Both the position numbers and the translations under genes were made by a program. The notes below the pieces were generated by a model. It was not told the DNA's origin and did not search any database. It saw nothing but the letters and a program-made list of their open reading frames with translations. Below, piece after piece: positions 35,860 to 44,273 of a stretch of 64,000 nt of DNA. Numbering within the stretch: the first letter of the stretch is position 1; each line of letters opens with the position of its first letter. The stretch is from NCBI RefSeq assembly GCF_947495565.1, contig NZ_CANLZM010000009.1, forward strand, positions 124,001-188,000. Reading direction: 5' to 3'. Origin of the DNA: an uncultured Pontibacter sp. Its GTDB lineage: Bacteria > Bacteroidota > Bacteroidia > Cytophagales > Hymenobacteraceae.

Positions 35860-36093
35860 ATGGAACTGATGATGATAGATATGACGAGTGTGCTATTTCT
35901 GCTGATGATTGGATTATACCTGGTGTTGCTTGGGATGATTTTAGCCTATATATATTTTGATGCTGAGCAGCGCGGTATGAATGGCTGGTTAATTGCCGGC
36001 ATGACGTTTTTCTCAGGCACTGTTGCCGGGGCGCTTGCCTGGCTGATTTTCAGGCCAAAGCTGAAACCCCAGCCCATACCTGTCAGAAGCTAG
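35860..36093 (+). CDS. Small two-helix membrane protein
   Basis: 77 residues with hydrophobic helices near 10-33 and 42-63. The connector YIYFDAEQRGMNGW and end IFRPKLKPQP resemble the PLDc_N/YxxFDAxxRG pattern of small integral membrane proteins that often accompany phospholipid enzymes. That similarity is weak. It has two or three near-start Met codons and the exact start is uncertain. A hairpin follows 27 bp after the stop. Confidence 0.6.
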   Translation: MELMMIDMTSVLFLLMIGLYLVLLGMILAYIYFDAEQRGMNGWLIAGMTFFSGTVAGALAWLIFRPKLKPQPIPVRS

Positions 36094-36120
36094 GCATACC
36101 TGAAACCACATAGTAAGGCT

Positions 36121-36174
36121 AAGCCGACAGTCAGAAAATAAGTATATTGTAGCTTGTTTTCCGACTGTCGGCTT
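36121..36174 (+). terminator. Near-perfect hairpin
   Basis: 18-bp arms (36121-36138 / 36157-36174) with one mismatch and an 18-nt loop containing AAGTATA. It separates the small membrane gene from the hydrolase gene. Confidence 0.6.
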
Positions 36175-36195
36175 TCTTATGCCCTTAACACGCTG

Positions 36196-37152
36196 ATGCT
36201 TATGCTGCCCGAACAACCTGACATCCTGCAAGAATCTGTTTTTATTCCTGCCACCCCTAGTGATACGCTGCACCTGAAGCGCTTTAGCGAGAACCACCAA
36301 GGCCCACCCGTATTTTTAGTGCATGGCTCAATTGAGAATGGCCGCATCTTCTATTCCAACAATGGCAAGGGCTTCGCTCCATGGCTGGCAAAGCAGGGTT
36401 ATGATGTGTTTGTGGCCGACCTTAGGGGCCGCGGGCAGAGCACACCGGCTATTTCAAGCAAATCCACGTTTGGCCTGAATCATACTTTACAGGAGGATTT
36501 CCCGGCCTTTATTCAGAAAATCAAGGACCTGAAGGGCGATGTGCCGCAGTATTGGGGTGCCCACTCCTGGGGCGGGGTGCTGATGCTGGCATACCTGGCA
36601 CGCCCCGTCATACCTGTGCAGGTGCAGGCCATGGCTTTTTTCGGGAGCAAGCGCCGCATCAGTATCCGCAGCCTGAAAAAGTTCTTTATGGTGGATGTGA
36701 TGTGGAATTGGTTTGCCAAAGCCACCGTAGCCGTTACGGGAGCACTTTACGCTAAAAAATTAAAAATGGGATCCGACAGTGAAACAAAGCACTCGCACCG
36801 GCAAACACACCAATGGGTGGTGCAGCGCCAGTGGCTCGACTGGCACGACAAGTATGATTACGCCAAAGCGCTCCGGAACATGAAGCTGCCCCCAACTTTA
36901 TACTTGACAGGGGCTAAAGATGACGTGCTAGGCCACCCTGTGGATGTAGAGCAGCTGATGCTGGAAACCGGCTGCAGCCAAAGCACCTTCAGGTTGCTAA
37001 GCAAAGCCAATGGCTATCTGCACGATTACGACCATGTAAACATACTGACGCATCCTGACGCCGCAAAAGATCACTTCCCGGAAGTAGAGGATTGGTATAA
37101 AAAAGCCGGGGCCATGCAACCCTCGGCACGCCAAATGGGGTCTGTGTTATAA
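36196..37152 (+). CDS. Alpha/beta hydrolase
   Basis: 318 residues from the ATG at 36196. The TTG at 36154 lies inside the preceding hairpin and is unlikely; an ATG at 36202 is also possible. The oxyanion segment is FLVHGSIENG, the nucleophile elbow is GAHSWGG and the His is likely in GYLHDYDHVN. VADLRGRGQS is the typical second strand. No signal peptide is present, so it is cytoplasmic. The substrate is unknown; the closest look-alikes are esterase/lipase-type serine hydrolases. Confidence 0.82.
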   Translation: MLMLPEQPDILQESVFIPATPSDTLHLKRFSENHQGPPVFLVHGSIENGRIFYSNNGKGFAPWLAKQGYDVFVADLRGRGQSTPAISSKSTFGLNHTLQEDFPAFIQKIKDLKGDVPQYWGAHSWGGVLMLAYLARPVIPVQVQAMAFFGSKRRISIRSLKKFFMVDVMWNWFAKATVAVTGALYAKKLKMGSDSETKHSHRQTHQWVVQRQWLDWHDKYDYAKALRNMKLPPTLYLTGAKDDVLGHPVDVEQLMLETGCSQSTFRLLSKANGYLHDYDHVNILTHPDAAKDHFPEVEDWYKKAGAMQPSARQMGSVL

Positions 37153-37204
37153 ACCTCATCTTTTATTTATTAACTTTCGATTTCCTAACTCATTCAGACG
37201 CCCA

Positions 37205-37777
37205 ATGAAGACTACCGTTAAATCATTTTTCCTGCTCATGTTTGCCTCCGCCACTCTGGCAGCCTGCGACAACTGCGGCGATATTACTGTAACAGAACCC
37301 ACCATAGAAGACACCGAATGGCTGGTGTATGGCAGCGGAGACACAGCTTTATTCCGGAACGGAAATGGCGACACAATTACGTACCTGCGCACCGGTATTT
37401 ATGCTCAGAGCGTACCCGGAGATGGTTTCTCCATTTCGGATGACTGTATTGAGGAGCGCAACACGCAGGTTACCAACATTATTGAAGAAAAGAACAGAAG
37501 CCTGCCTTACCTGGGCACTTTTATACTGAAGAAACCCGACTCGCTGGTTGTTAAGATTGGCGTAGGCAACAAAAGCGCCTGGGAGATACGCCCTACAGAC
37601 GAGACGCAGGAAGTAACCGTTGGCGAAACCACGTATCCTGACGCGTATGTATTTGAAGGCACCACCACTACTGCCGAAGAACCTAAAATTGTATACTTTA
37701 ACAAAAGCAAGGGCTTCTTGTATGTGGAGCTGAACAACGGCAAAAAGCTGGAACTGATTGATGTTTTTAATCGCTAA
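37205..37777 (+). CDS. Hypothetical lipoprotein
   Basis: 190 residues. The signal ends at lipobox TLAAC (Cys21), followed directly by DNCGD. The rest is beta-rich and acidic with no motif I recognise (WLVYGSGDTALFRNGNGDT, SLVVKIGVGNKSAWEIRP, KIVYFNKSKGFLYVELNNG). The strand pattern looks like a compact beta sandwich. It has its own symmetrical terminator downstream. Function unknown. Confidence 0.65.
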   Translation: MKTTVKSFFLLMFASATLAACDNCGDITVTEPTIEDTEWLVYGSGDTALFRNGNGDTITYLRTGIYAQSVPGDGFSISDDCIEERNTQVTNIIEEKNRSLPYLGTFILKKPDSLVVKIGVGNKSAWEIRPTDETQEVTVGETTYPDAYVFEGTTTTAEEPKIVYFNKSKGFLYVELNNGKKLELIDVFNR

Positions 37778-37815
37778 TCTACAAAGATGTCAAGCATACA
37801 CAGCAGCTAAAATAG

Positions 37816-37855
37816 AAAAAGGGGTGGCCGGAAATTTATCCGGCCACCCCTTTTT
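37816..37855. terminator. Bidirectional terminator
   Basis: 17-bp perfect stem (37816-37832 / 37839-37855) with five A and five T at its ends, between the convergent genes ending at 37777 and 37871. Confidence 0.8.
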
Positions 37856-37870
37856 GTTTCTTTATACTAG

Positions 37871-38362
37871 CTAAACTGTTTTGTAATGTTTCTCTTCGCT
37901 GTTGATCTCCTGTAGCACCTCAAGCGCTATACTTACGTGCTCCAATGGCTTCGTCATGGAATTGAAAACGTAGCGCACCACGCCTTCCTGATCGATGATG
38001 TAGGTAACGCGGCCAGGCAATAGGCCCAGTTTGCGCGGCACCTTAAACAATTTTCTAATCTGGCCGCCTTTATCACTTAGCAGTGTAAATGGCAGTTTAT
38101 GCACCTTCTCGAACCGCTGGTGCGACTCCACACTGTCTGAGCTGATGCCCACAACTTCAGCGCCATGTTCTTTAAAAACTTCGTACTGGTCCCGGAACTC
38201 GCAGGCTTGCTTGGTGCAGCCGGGGGTGCTGTCTTTTGGGTAAAAGTATAGCACAACGTTTTTCTTTCCAATCAGATCATACAGGCGAAAAAAGCCCCCA
38301 TCCTGACGCTCAAGCTCAAAATCAGGTGCTTTGTCTCCAACCTTTATGGCTTCCTCTTTCAT
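37871..38362 (-). CDS. bcp: Thioredoxin-dependent peroxiredoxin, BCP type
   Basis: 163 residues from the ATG at 38362; the longer frame adds a Cys-rich segment without support. The catalytic motif is STPGCTKQACEF with peroxidatic Cys49 and resolving Cys54, the spacing of atypical two-Cys BCP enzymes. APDFELERQDGG and VVLYFYPKD are typical. The enzyme reduces peroxides with electrons from thioredoxin in the cytoplasm. It is monocistronic. The gene name is by family likeness. Confidence 0.92.
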   Translation of the reverse strand: MKEEAIKVGDKAPDFELERQDGGFFRLYDLIGKKNVVLYFYPKDSTPGCTKQACEFRDQYEVFKEHGAEVVGISSDSVESHQRFEKVHKLPFTLLSDKGGQIRKLFKVPRKLGLLPGRVTYIIDQEGVVRYVFNSMTKPLEHVSIALEVLQEINSEEKHYKTV

Positions 38363-38518
38363 ACTTGTTGTGTTGTTTGTAAATAATCTAACCTGCTCAC
38401 AGGCAAAAAGTTTACTGCAAAGGTAGTGCCGTACAGGCCAGAATTTCAAAGAAAAACAGTTTTATAAATAGATGCCCGATAAGTATGTGTGCAGTATTTT
38501 GGGCATCTTTGCCTTTGT

Positions 38519-39220
38519 ATGGTAGCTAAGCCCCTTATTAACGTTATTATTCCCGCTTACAACGAAGAAAAATCTATTGCCCAGGTGGTGCAGGATATTC
38601 CTGAAGGCTTTGTGGACGAGGTAATTGTGGTGAACAACAACTCCAAAGATCTTACCGCGAAGGTGGCCGCCGCCGCCGGAGCCACTGTGCTGCACGAGCT
38701 CAACCCCGGCTACGGCAACGCCTGCCTGAAAGGCATAGCCTATGCCGCCGCCAAACCCGAACATCAGCGCCCCGATATAATCGTGTTTTTGGACGGCGAC
38801 TATTCAGACTACCCGCAGGAGATGGTGCAGTTGGTACAGCCTATTGTGGATGGCCAGGCGGATATGGTGATTGGGTCCAGAGCGCTGGGGCAGCGCGAAG
38901 CCGGGGCTATGATGCCGCAGCAGATTTTCGGCAACTGGCTGGCCACCACCCTCATCCGTTTGTTTTACGGCGCCCGCTTTACAGATTTGGGTCCCTTCAG
39001 GGCTATAAGAATGGATACTTTACTGGCGCTTGGCATGTGCGATCGCAACTACGGCTGGACGGTAGAAATGCAGGCCAAGGCTGCTAAACAGAAAGTAAAG
39101 TATGTGGAGCTGCCAGTTTCGTACCGTAAGCGCATTGGTGTCTCTAAAGTATCTGGCACGGTAAAAGGCACCGTAATGGCTGGTTACAAGATCATCCTGA
39201 CTATATTTAAATACCTGTAG
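38519..39220 (+). CDS. Family 2 glycosyltransferase, polyprenyl-phosphate type
   Basis: 233 residues from the ATG at 38519 (MVAKPLINVIIPAYNEE); the GTG upstream is less likely. The GT-A core has the nucleotide-sugar start IIPAYNEEKSI, the DxD in VFLDGDYSDYP and the VIGSRALG loop. GPFRAIRMDTLLALGM fits the dolichyl-phosphate mannose synthase-like group, which moves a sugar to a lipid carrier. The polytopic GT gene follows 57 bp downstream. The two may work in sequence: first loading a lipid carrier, then transfer from it. Confidence 0.88.
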   Translation: MVAKPLINVIIPAYNEEKSIAQVVQDIPEGFVDEVIVVNNNSKDLTAKVAAAAGATVLHELNPGYGNACLKGIAYAAAKPEHQRPDIIVFLDGDYSDYPQEMVQLVQPIVDGQADMVIGSRALGQREAGAMMPQQIFGNWLATTLIRLFYGARFTDLGPFRAIRMDTLLALGMCDRNYGWTVEMQAKAAKQKVKYVELPVSYRKRIGVSKVSGTVKGTVMAGYKIILTIFKYL

Positions 39221-39277
39221 GCGGTGTTCACCGTATGGGCTTAAAAGTAACAAACTAGCGTAAACGCTCCACAAAGT

Positions 39278-40615
39278 ATGGCACCCGCAAAGAGCAACCT
39301 ACTCAGCTACACAGCTTTGGCAGTTTCTGCAGCGGCTTATGCGGCCCTGGCTTATGCCACGCCCCGCACTAACTTTACCCAGTTGCTCCTGCTGTACGCG
39401 GTGGTGTTTGTAGCTTACCTGTATACTACCAACCAGCGTTTTAACCTGTGGCACGGCATTGCGGCGGCTATGTTTTTCCGGCTTATTTTTCTGTTTGCCA
39501 CACCTGCCCTTTCCGATGATTATTTCCGGTTTGTATGGGATGGGCGGTTGCTGTCGGCTGGGCTGAACCCTTATTTATACTTGCCCGCTTTTTTTACGCA
39601 GCCGGAGGCGCAGCAAGTGCCGGGTATAACACAGGATTTGTATGCGCAACTTAACTCCCAGGCATACTACAGCGTGTACCCGCCGGTATCGCAGGCCGTG
39701 TTTTGGCTGGCGGTAAAGCTATCTCCGCAAAGTATCATTGGCAGCATTGTGGCGATGCGGCTTGTACTTCTGTTGGCTGAGGCAGGAAGTATACTGTTGC
39801 TCTGGCGCCTGCTCCGCAAAATGGCTCTCCCCGAAAAGCATGTGCTGCTCTACGCCCTTAACCCGCTGGTAATTTTAGAGTTGGTAGGCAACCTGCATTT
39901 TGAGGCCCTGATGATCTTTTTCCTGCTGCTGGCGCTTCACCAGCTTTTTTACCATCGGCTGGTTTGGTCTGGTTTTGCGTTTGGGTTGGCTATCGGCTCT
40001 AAGCTGCTGCCGCTCATGTTTCTGCCGTTCCTGCTCCGGAAGCTGGGGCTCAGGCAGTTTATACTTTACGGCACGGTGGTAATGGTAACGGTAGTGGCTC
40101 AGTTCGCGCCCTTGGTAAACCTGGAGGTGCTGCAGAATATCTTTCAGAGCCTGGATCTGTATTTTCAGAAATTTGAGTTCAACGCCAGCGTTTATTACCT
40201 GTTGCGCTGGGTCGGCTTTAATGTTACGGGATATAATACCATTGCTATACTTGGGCCGCTCCTGTCGCTGGGTACATTGGCGTTAATACTAAGTATGGCC
40301 TCAGTTAAAAAGCTCGGATCTGTAAGACGGCTGGCAGGTTACATGGCCGCCGCCCTGACAATGTACCTGCTGTTGTCGACCACGGTGCACCCCTGGTACC
40401 TCACTACTTTATTGGCGCTTACTGTTATGAGCCACTTCCGGTTTGCCGTTACCTGGTCTGGCTTAGCCATACTCACCTATGCTGCTTACCGCACGCCCAC
40501 CTACCGCGAAGATTTGCTGCTGGTAACGCTGGAGTACAGCCTGGTGCTGCTATGGCTGGCTGCAGAGTTATACCTCTATCGGCAGCGCCGCCATCACGCC
40601 AATCTAAATAAGTAA
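39278..40615 (+). CDS. Polytopic lipid-linked sugar glycosyltransferase
   Basis: 445 residues with about ten to twelve membrane helices. The first periplasmic loop carries an acidic pair, SDDYFRFVWDGRLLSAGLNPYLYLP, the signature of GT-C enzymes in the GT87/mannosyltransferase group that use polyprenyl-phosphate sugars. YSVYPPVSQAVFW follows. It is located directly after a GT2 that may supply the lipid-linked donor. The acceptor (glycan, glycolipid or protein) is not evident. It ends in a region with three AAGTATA words and a VOC gene remnant. Confidence 0.82.
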   Translation: MAPAKSNLLSYTALAVSAAAYAALAYATPRTNFTQLLLLYAVVFVAYLYTTNQRFNLWHGIAAAMFFRLIFLFATPALSDDYFRFVWDGRLLSAGLNPYLYLPAFFTQPEAQQVPGITQDLYAQLNSQAYYSVYPPVSQAVFWLAVKLSPQSIIGSIVAMRLVLLLAEAGSILLLWRLLRKMALPEKHVLLYALNPLVILELVGNLHFEALMIFFLLLALHQLFYHRLVWSGFAFGLAIGSKLLPLMFLPFLLRKLGLRQFILYGTVVMVTVVAQFAPLVNLEVLQNIFQSLDLYFQKFEFNASVYYLLRWVGFNVTGYNTIAILGPLLSLGTLALILSMASVKKLGSVRRLAGYMAAALTMYLLLSTTVHPWYLTTLLALTVMSHFRFAVTWSGLAILTYAAYRTPTYREDLLLVTLEYSLVLLWLAAELYLYRQRRHHANLNK

Positions 40616-40716
40616 AGTATAGATTATTTAGTAAGACTTAAGTTACATCACTTCTGCTATTTACTATACTTAGTTTAAAGCTAAAGTATATTTATCCTAA
40701 CAGGTTAGTTGCTAAC

Positions 40717-40866
40717 ATGCAAAATAACGATCAACAGAAGAACTACAACAAAGCAGATTTTCTTATCCTGCAGGTATAAAACTTCGATAAAACCAAAAGC
40801 TTTTACAAAAGACTTGGCTTTTCTATTAACGTGCGATTTTCAGGTAAGACGAAGAGTTTATGTTAG
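40717..40866 (+). pseudogene. Remnant of a VOC/glyoxalase-family gene
   Basis: Translating from the ATG at 40717 gives a VOC-like start (ADFLILQV), an in-frame TAA, then NFDKTKSFYKRLGFSINVRF and a second stop at 40864-40866. FDKxKxFYKRLGF is the hallmark of the first beta-alpha module of glyoxalase/bleomycin-resistance proteins. The rest of the normally 120-residue domain is gone. This looks like decay after truncation. It explains the 304-bp gap between 40616 and 40919, which otherwise has only AAGTATA words near 40620, 40665 and 40684. Confidence 0.6.
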
Positions 40867-40919
40867 GCAGCGCATTTTGCCTTCCCTTGAAACAAGCTTT
40901 GTCGCTAATTCTCTTAGCT

Positions 40920-41609
40920 TTATACTTCCTCCACGCCTAAATCTTTAATAGGGTTTGTTAGGAAATCATTTAAGGGCTTTAGCGCCTGAAAACCGTCTAG
41001 AACAACCTGCAGGAAGCCTGGGCTCAACACCGTTTCATCGGGAAGCGGCATGATAGCGTTCCAACTTTTGAAGCGCAGGTAATGAATTGCCGGGTTCTCT
41101 TTGTCATAGCCTTTAGGAGTGGTTTTGAGCTGCTCTCCCTCAATAGCGCAGAACTTTTTCTTGAACCCCTCCGATTCCACCAGTCTCTCAAACGCATCCA
41201 GGTTATAATCAATCTCCTGCCGCACCGCCTTTAGCTCTGGTGCCGGCGGATACCACAAACCTCCCGCCAGAAAAGACTTGTTGTCGCTGGCCAGGTGCAG
41301 GTAGTAACCGGGAAATACAGATTTCTTCCCTCCTTCAGCCAGGTAAGCCCCAAAATGGTCTTTGTACGGACGCTTATCCTTAGAGAAACGCACATCGCGG
41401 TAAATACGGAATACCAGGTCTTTCCCCTGCTGGCCACGGGCGGCCGGTTCAAAATGCTGCATTTCCTGCACCATCTCGTTTAGAAAACTGATATAGTTTT
41501 TGCGGGCGTTTTCGTAGCGGGGCTTATTCTCATTAAACCACTCGCGGGTATTATGATTGGCCAGGTCAGCCAGAAAACTTAGTGTGTCTTTATCAATGGT
41601 GGTAGCCAT
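40920..41609 (-). CDS. DUF2461 (TIGR02453) family protein
   Basis: 229 residues. Conserved pieces of the family are LSFLADLANHNTREWFNENKPRYENARKNYISF, LVFRIYRDVRFSKDKRPYKDHFGAYLAEGGKK and GYYLHLASDNKSFLAGGLWYPPAPEL. No signal or membrane segment is present, so it is cytoplasmic. The family is common and conserved but has no demonstrated function. It is transcribed alone with a plausible start at 41609. Confidence 0.9.
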   Translation of the reverse strand: MATTIDKDTLSFLADLANHNTREWFNENKPRYENARKNYISFLNEMVQEMQHFEPAARGQQGKDLVFRIYRDVRFSKDKRPYKDHFGAYLAEGGKKSVFPGYYLHLASDNKSFLAGGLWYPPAPELKAVRQEIDYNLDAFERLVESEGFKKKFCAIEGEQLKTTPKGYDKENPAIHYLRFKSWNAIMPLPDETVLSPGFLQVVLDGFQALKPLNDFLTNPIKDLGVEEV

Positions 41610-41753
41610 GTGTATGATTTTTTCTCAACAAATATATAGTACAATTATTAACAGTAGCAGATCTGCTTCCTCAGCCGTATCCTGGAAAAGTAACAGCCTT
41701 CGGCGAGTATCCGCAGTGTTACGTATACCCATATAGATTCTATTCTGTTCTAT

Positions 41754-42905
41754 ATGCTCCGGTTACTGCTCATATTGTTGCTTGCTTTGCTATGGCACAA
41801 TAACGTACAGGCGCAGGAGCAGCCATACCAGCCTTACAGCAAGCTTCGGCTACAGCAGGCCATTCAGCAGTACGAGGCTTTGGCTCAGTCAGAGCACTGG
41901 CATACTTTTCCGGACACCCTCCTGCTTCACCCCGGCGACAGTAGCCGTTTTGTTTCTTTGCTTCAGAAGAACCTGCTCCTCACCGGCGATTTGCCCGTTG
42001 ATTCCGTGGCAGATGCCACTGCCTATATGCAGCAAACAGCAACTGCGGTACAGCGTTTCCAGCGCCGCCATGGCCTTATTCCTGACGGGGTTGTTGGGCC
42101 AAATACCGTTGCGGCACTAAACATTTCTCCGGAGCAGCGCCTGGAGCAGCTTCGTATTAACCTGACCCGCTTTGATTCTGCACTCACCTTAGCGCAACAA
42201 CCCTACACAATCATCAACATACCAGAATTTGCACTGCAGGTGATAGACAGCGACAGTGCTTCTCTGCGTATGCGCGTTATTGTAGGCAAACCGCCCTTGA
42301 AAACATACCCTATACACTCCGTTCTAAATATGGTTGTCCTGAACCCGTACTGGTACCTGCCCACATCCATTGCTGTAAACGAAATTGTACCGATTTTAAG
42401 GCGCAACCCAGGCTATCTCGCCCGCAAGCGTATGATTTTGGAACGATCTACAGCACAAGGCTGGATACGGGTAAACCCCTGGAAGGTGAACTGGCATCGT
42501 ATAAACCGGGCTAATTTTAGTTACCGCATCATACAGCTAAACGGCTCTGGCAATGAGCTGGGGCGGGTAAAATTCCCGTTTCCGAACCATTTGCCGCAGT
42601 ATCTCCACGACACGCCAGCCAAAGAATTGTTTAAATACCCAAACCGGGCGTTCAGCCACGGCTGCATTAGGTTGGAAAAACCCGTCGAACTGGCTTATTA
42701 CCTGCTAAAGCGGGGGTCGGGCTACACCACTGAGGAAGTGGATAAACTATGGCGAAGAGCAAAACCGAACCACTACGTACGGGTAAGGGAACCGATACCG
42801 CTACACATTGTATACTTTACCTCCTGGGTAAATGAGCACATGGAGGTACATTTCAGGGAGGATGTGTATGGCTATGACGCCCTGTTAAGACTAACGCTGC
42901 AGTAG
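41754..42905 (+). CDS. L,D-transpeptidase (YcbB/LdtD-like)
   Basis: 383 residues with a signal peptide (MLRLLLILLLALLWHNNVQA). A short scaffold precedes a peptidoglycan-binding segment, VQRFQRRHGLIPDGVVGPNTVAALN. The YkuD catalytic domain follows with FSHGCIRLEKP, in which His302 and Cys304 are the catalytic pair. NPYWYLPTSIAVNEI is the LdtD-type lid region. The enzyme forms 3-3 cross-links or attaches proteins to peptidoglycan in the periplasm. It is transcribed alone. Confidence 0.92.
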   Translation: MLRLLLILLLALLWHNNVQAQEQPYQPYSKLRLQQAIQQYEALAQSEHWHTFPDTLLLHPGDSSRFVSLLQKNLLLTGDLPVDSVADATAYMQQTATAVQRFQRRHGLIPDGVVGPNTVAALNISPEQRLEQLRINLTRFDSALTLAQQPYTIINIPEFALQVIDSDSASLRMRVIVGKPPLKTYPIHSVLNMVVLNPYWYLPTSIAVNEIVPILRRNPGYLARKRMILERSTAQGWIRVNPWKVNWHRINRANFSYRIIQLNGSGNELGRVKFPFPNHLPQYLHDTPAKELFKYPNRAFSHGCIRLEKPVELAYYLLKRGSGYTTEEVDKLWRRAKPNHYVRVREPIPLHIVYFTSWVNEHMEVHFREDVYGYDALLRLTLQ

Positions 42906-42945
42906 TAAAAACAACGCTGCCCAGCCACTTTCGAGCAAGTATAAG

Positions 42946-43551
42946 CTACAGCCCGAAATCGCGCAGCAGCTCTTCATCCAGGTCTTCAGCATGATCCACA
43001 TCAGACAGGCGGGGCAGCAGGCAGCAAGAAAGGTGCAGCTGCTGCAAATCCTGTATAGTGTCCGGGAAAACGTGCTCTGTGCTCCATTGCTTGTTCTGAA
43101 ACAGCTGCGGATACAGGCAGTTCATACCTAAAAGGTAGTAGCCGCCATCCAGGGCAGGCCCAATTACCACATCATGCGTTTCCAGCTCTTGATACGCTTT
43201 GCTGATAATTTCCGGCGTCAGCTGCAGGCAATCGCTCCCGATAATCACCACAGAGGTATAGCCCTCCAGAAAAGCTTCGGCAAAGGCTGACTGCATGCGT
43301 TGGCCTAAGTCGCCGGACATCTGCTCCCGCTTTTCATACTTAGTATTAGGCCACATATCATTATTGTTAATGCCGCCAGTGTAGTACACCACCTTATCAA
43401 CGGGCAAATCCTGCGTGACCTGCTTGGTGTGCTGCAGCAGGTGTATGTATACTTCCAGCGCCACCTCCGGGCCTACTGAGGCCGCCAGCCGGGTTTTTAC
43501 TTTACCCAGCTCAGGATTCCGCACAAACAGCAACAGTTTACTTTTTCCCAT
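42946..43551 (-). CDS. TIGR04282 (DUF2064) glycosyltransferase-like protein
   Basis: 201 residues from the ATG at 43551 (MGKSKLLLFVRNPELGKVKTRLA). The first strand with KVKTRLA is the nucleotide-binding start, IIGSDCLQLTPEII holds the acidic metal site and GPALDGGYYLLG is the third motif. The family is named for an arsenosugar-biosynthesis glycosyltransferase, but it is also widespread without ArsS. No ArsS or ArsM is in the window. The start overlaps the rhodanese gene by 14 bp, so translation is coupled. Confidence 0.85.
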   Translation of the reverse strand: MGKSKLLLFVRNPELGKVKTRLAASVGPEVALEVYIHLLQHTKQVTQDLPVDKVVYYTGGINNNDMWPNTKYEKREQMSGDLGQRMQSAFAEAFLEGYTSVVIIGSDCLQLTPEIISKAYQELETHDVVIGPALDGGYYLLGMNCLYPQLFQNKQWSTEHVFPDTIQDLQQLHLSCCLLPRLSDVDHAEDLDEELLRDFGL

Positions 43552-44047
43552 ATACTTTATCGCCTTGTTGCAGCCATACCCCCCAAGACCTGGAGTAGGC
43601 ATGCACTTTATTTGTTTTGCCTTTGCTATTGTAAACAGGTTGCCCTTGGTTTACCCACTCAAATAGGCCACCGTACAGATGCCGCACATTGGTGAAGCCG
43701 GAAGCTTTGAGCTGCTCCCCTACCCGTTCGCTGCGGTAGCCTACCGAGCAGTAAAGTATGATCGGGGTGTCTTTTGGCACCTGCAGCTCCTCTACCTTAA
43801 ACTTTTCGTAGTCCAGTAGCTTAGCGCCTAGAAGGTGGCTTACCTCATACTCCTCCGGCTGCCGCGTATCGAGCAGCAACGGCTTTTCTGAGATTAGCAG
43901 GCGCTGCAACTCAAGCGGCTCAACAGTATCAACGGTATTCTTGTAAAGCCCTTTCAGCATCAGCGCATAGGCTTTATCCGCAGTCTGGCTGCACACATAC
44001 TGCAGCGTAAGCCCGCACAGGGCACAGAAGAGTAAAAATTTTTTCAA
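43538..44047 (-). CDS. Exported rhodanese-like protein
   Basis: 169 residues with a signal peptide (ends near YVCSQTA). The rhodanese domain has LLLDTRQPEEYEVSHLLGA and the active loop LYCSVGYRS with Cys100. The loop length is that of single-domain sulfurtransferases. Periplasmic location is unusual, and the C-terminal KVHAYSRSWGVWLQQGDKVYGKK extends past the domain. It is upstream of and coupled to the TIGR04282 gene. A sulfur-transfer or redox role is inferred from the fold. Confidence 0.82.
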   Translation of the reverse strand: MKKFLLFCALCGLTLQYVCSQTADKAYALMLKGLYKNTVDTVEPLELQRLLISEKPLLLDTRQPEEYEVSHLLGAKLLDYEKFKVEELQVPKDTPIILYCSVGYRSERVGEQLKASGFTNVRHLYGGLFEWVNQGQPVYNSKGKTNKVHAYSRSWGVWLQQGDKVYGKK

Positions 44048-44273
44048 GATGGCTTCCTAACGTATAGCTTCAAGAAATAAAAATCAGTTTGGACAAACAG
44101 ACTGCCTCTGCAGCCGTGTATCAAAGGTAAAGTTATTTCGGGAATCATTCCTTAAACCAAGCCTCCGGTAAAATTGTTTCTCTGAGCCTGCGCTATTAGC
44201 GGACAGGCGTTGTACGTCAGCTTACTTAAAGCTTGTTCCGTATATTTACAACTCAACCCGAAAAGACAAAGCT

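Noticed and set aside
40709-40948. 79-codon plus-strand frame
   Set aside because: It is in a different frame from the VOC remnant and has no motif.
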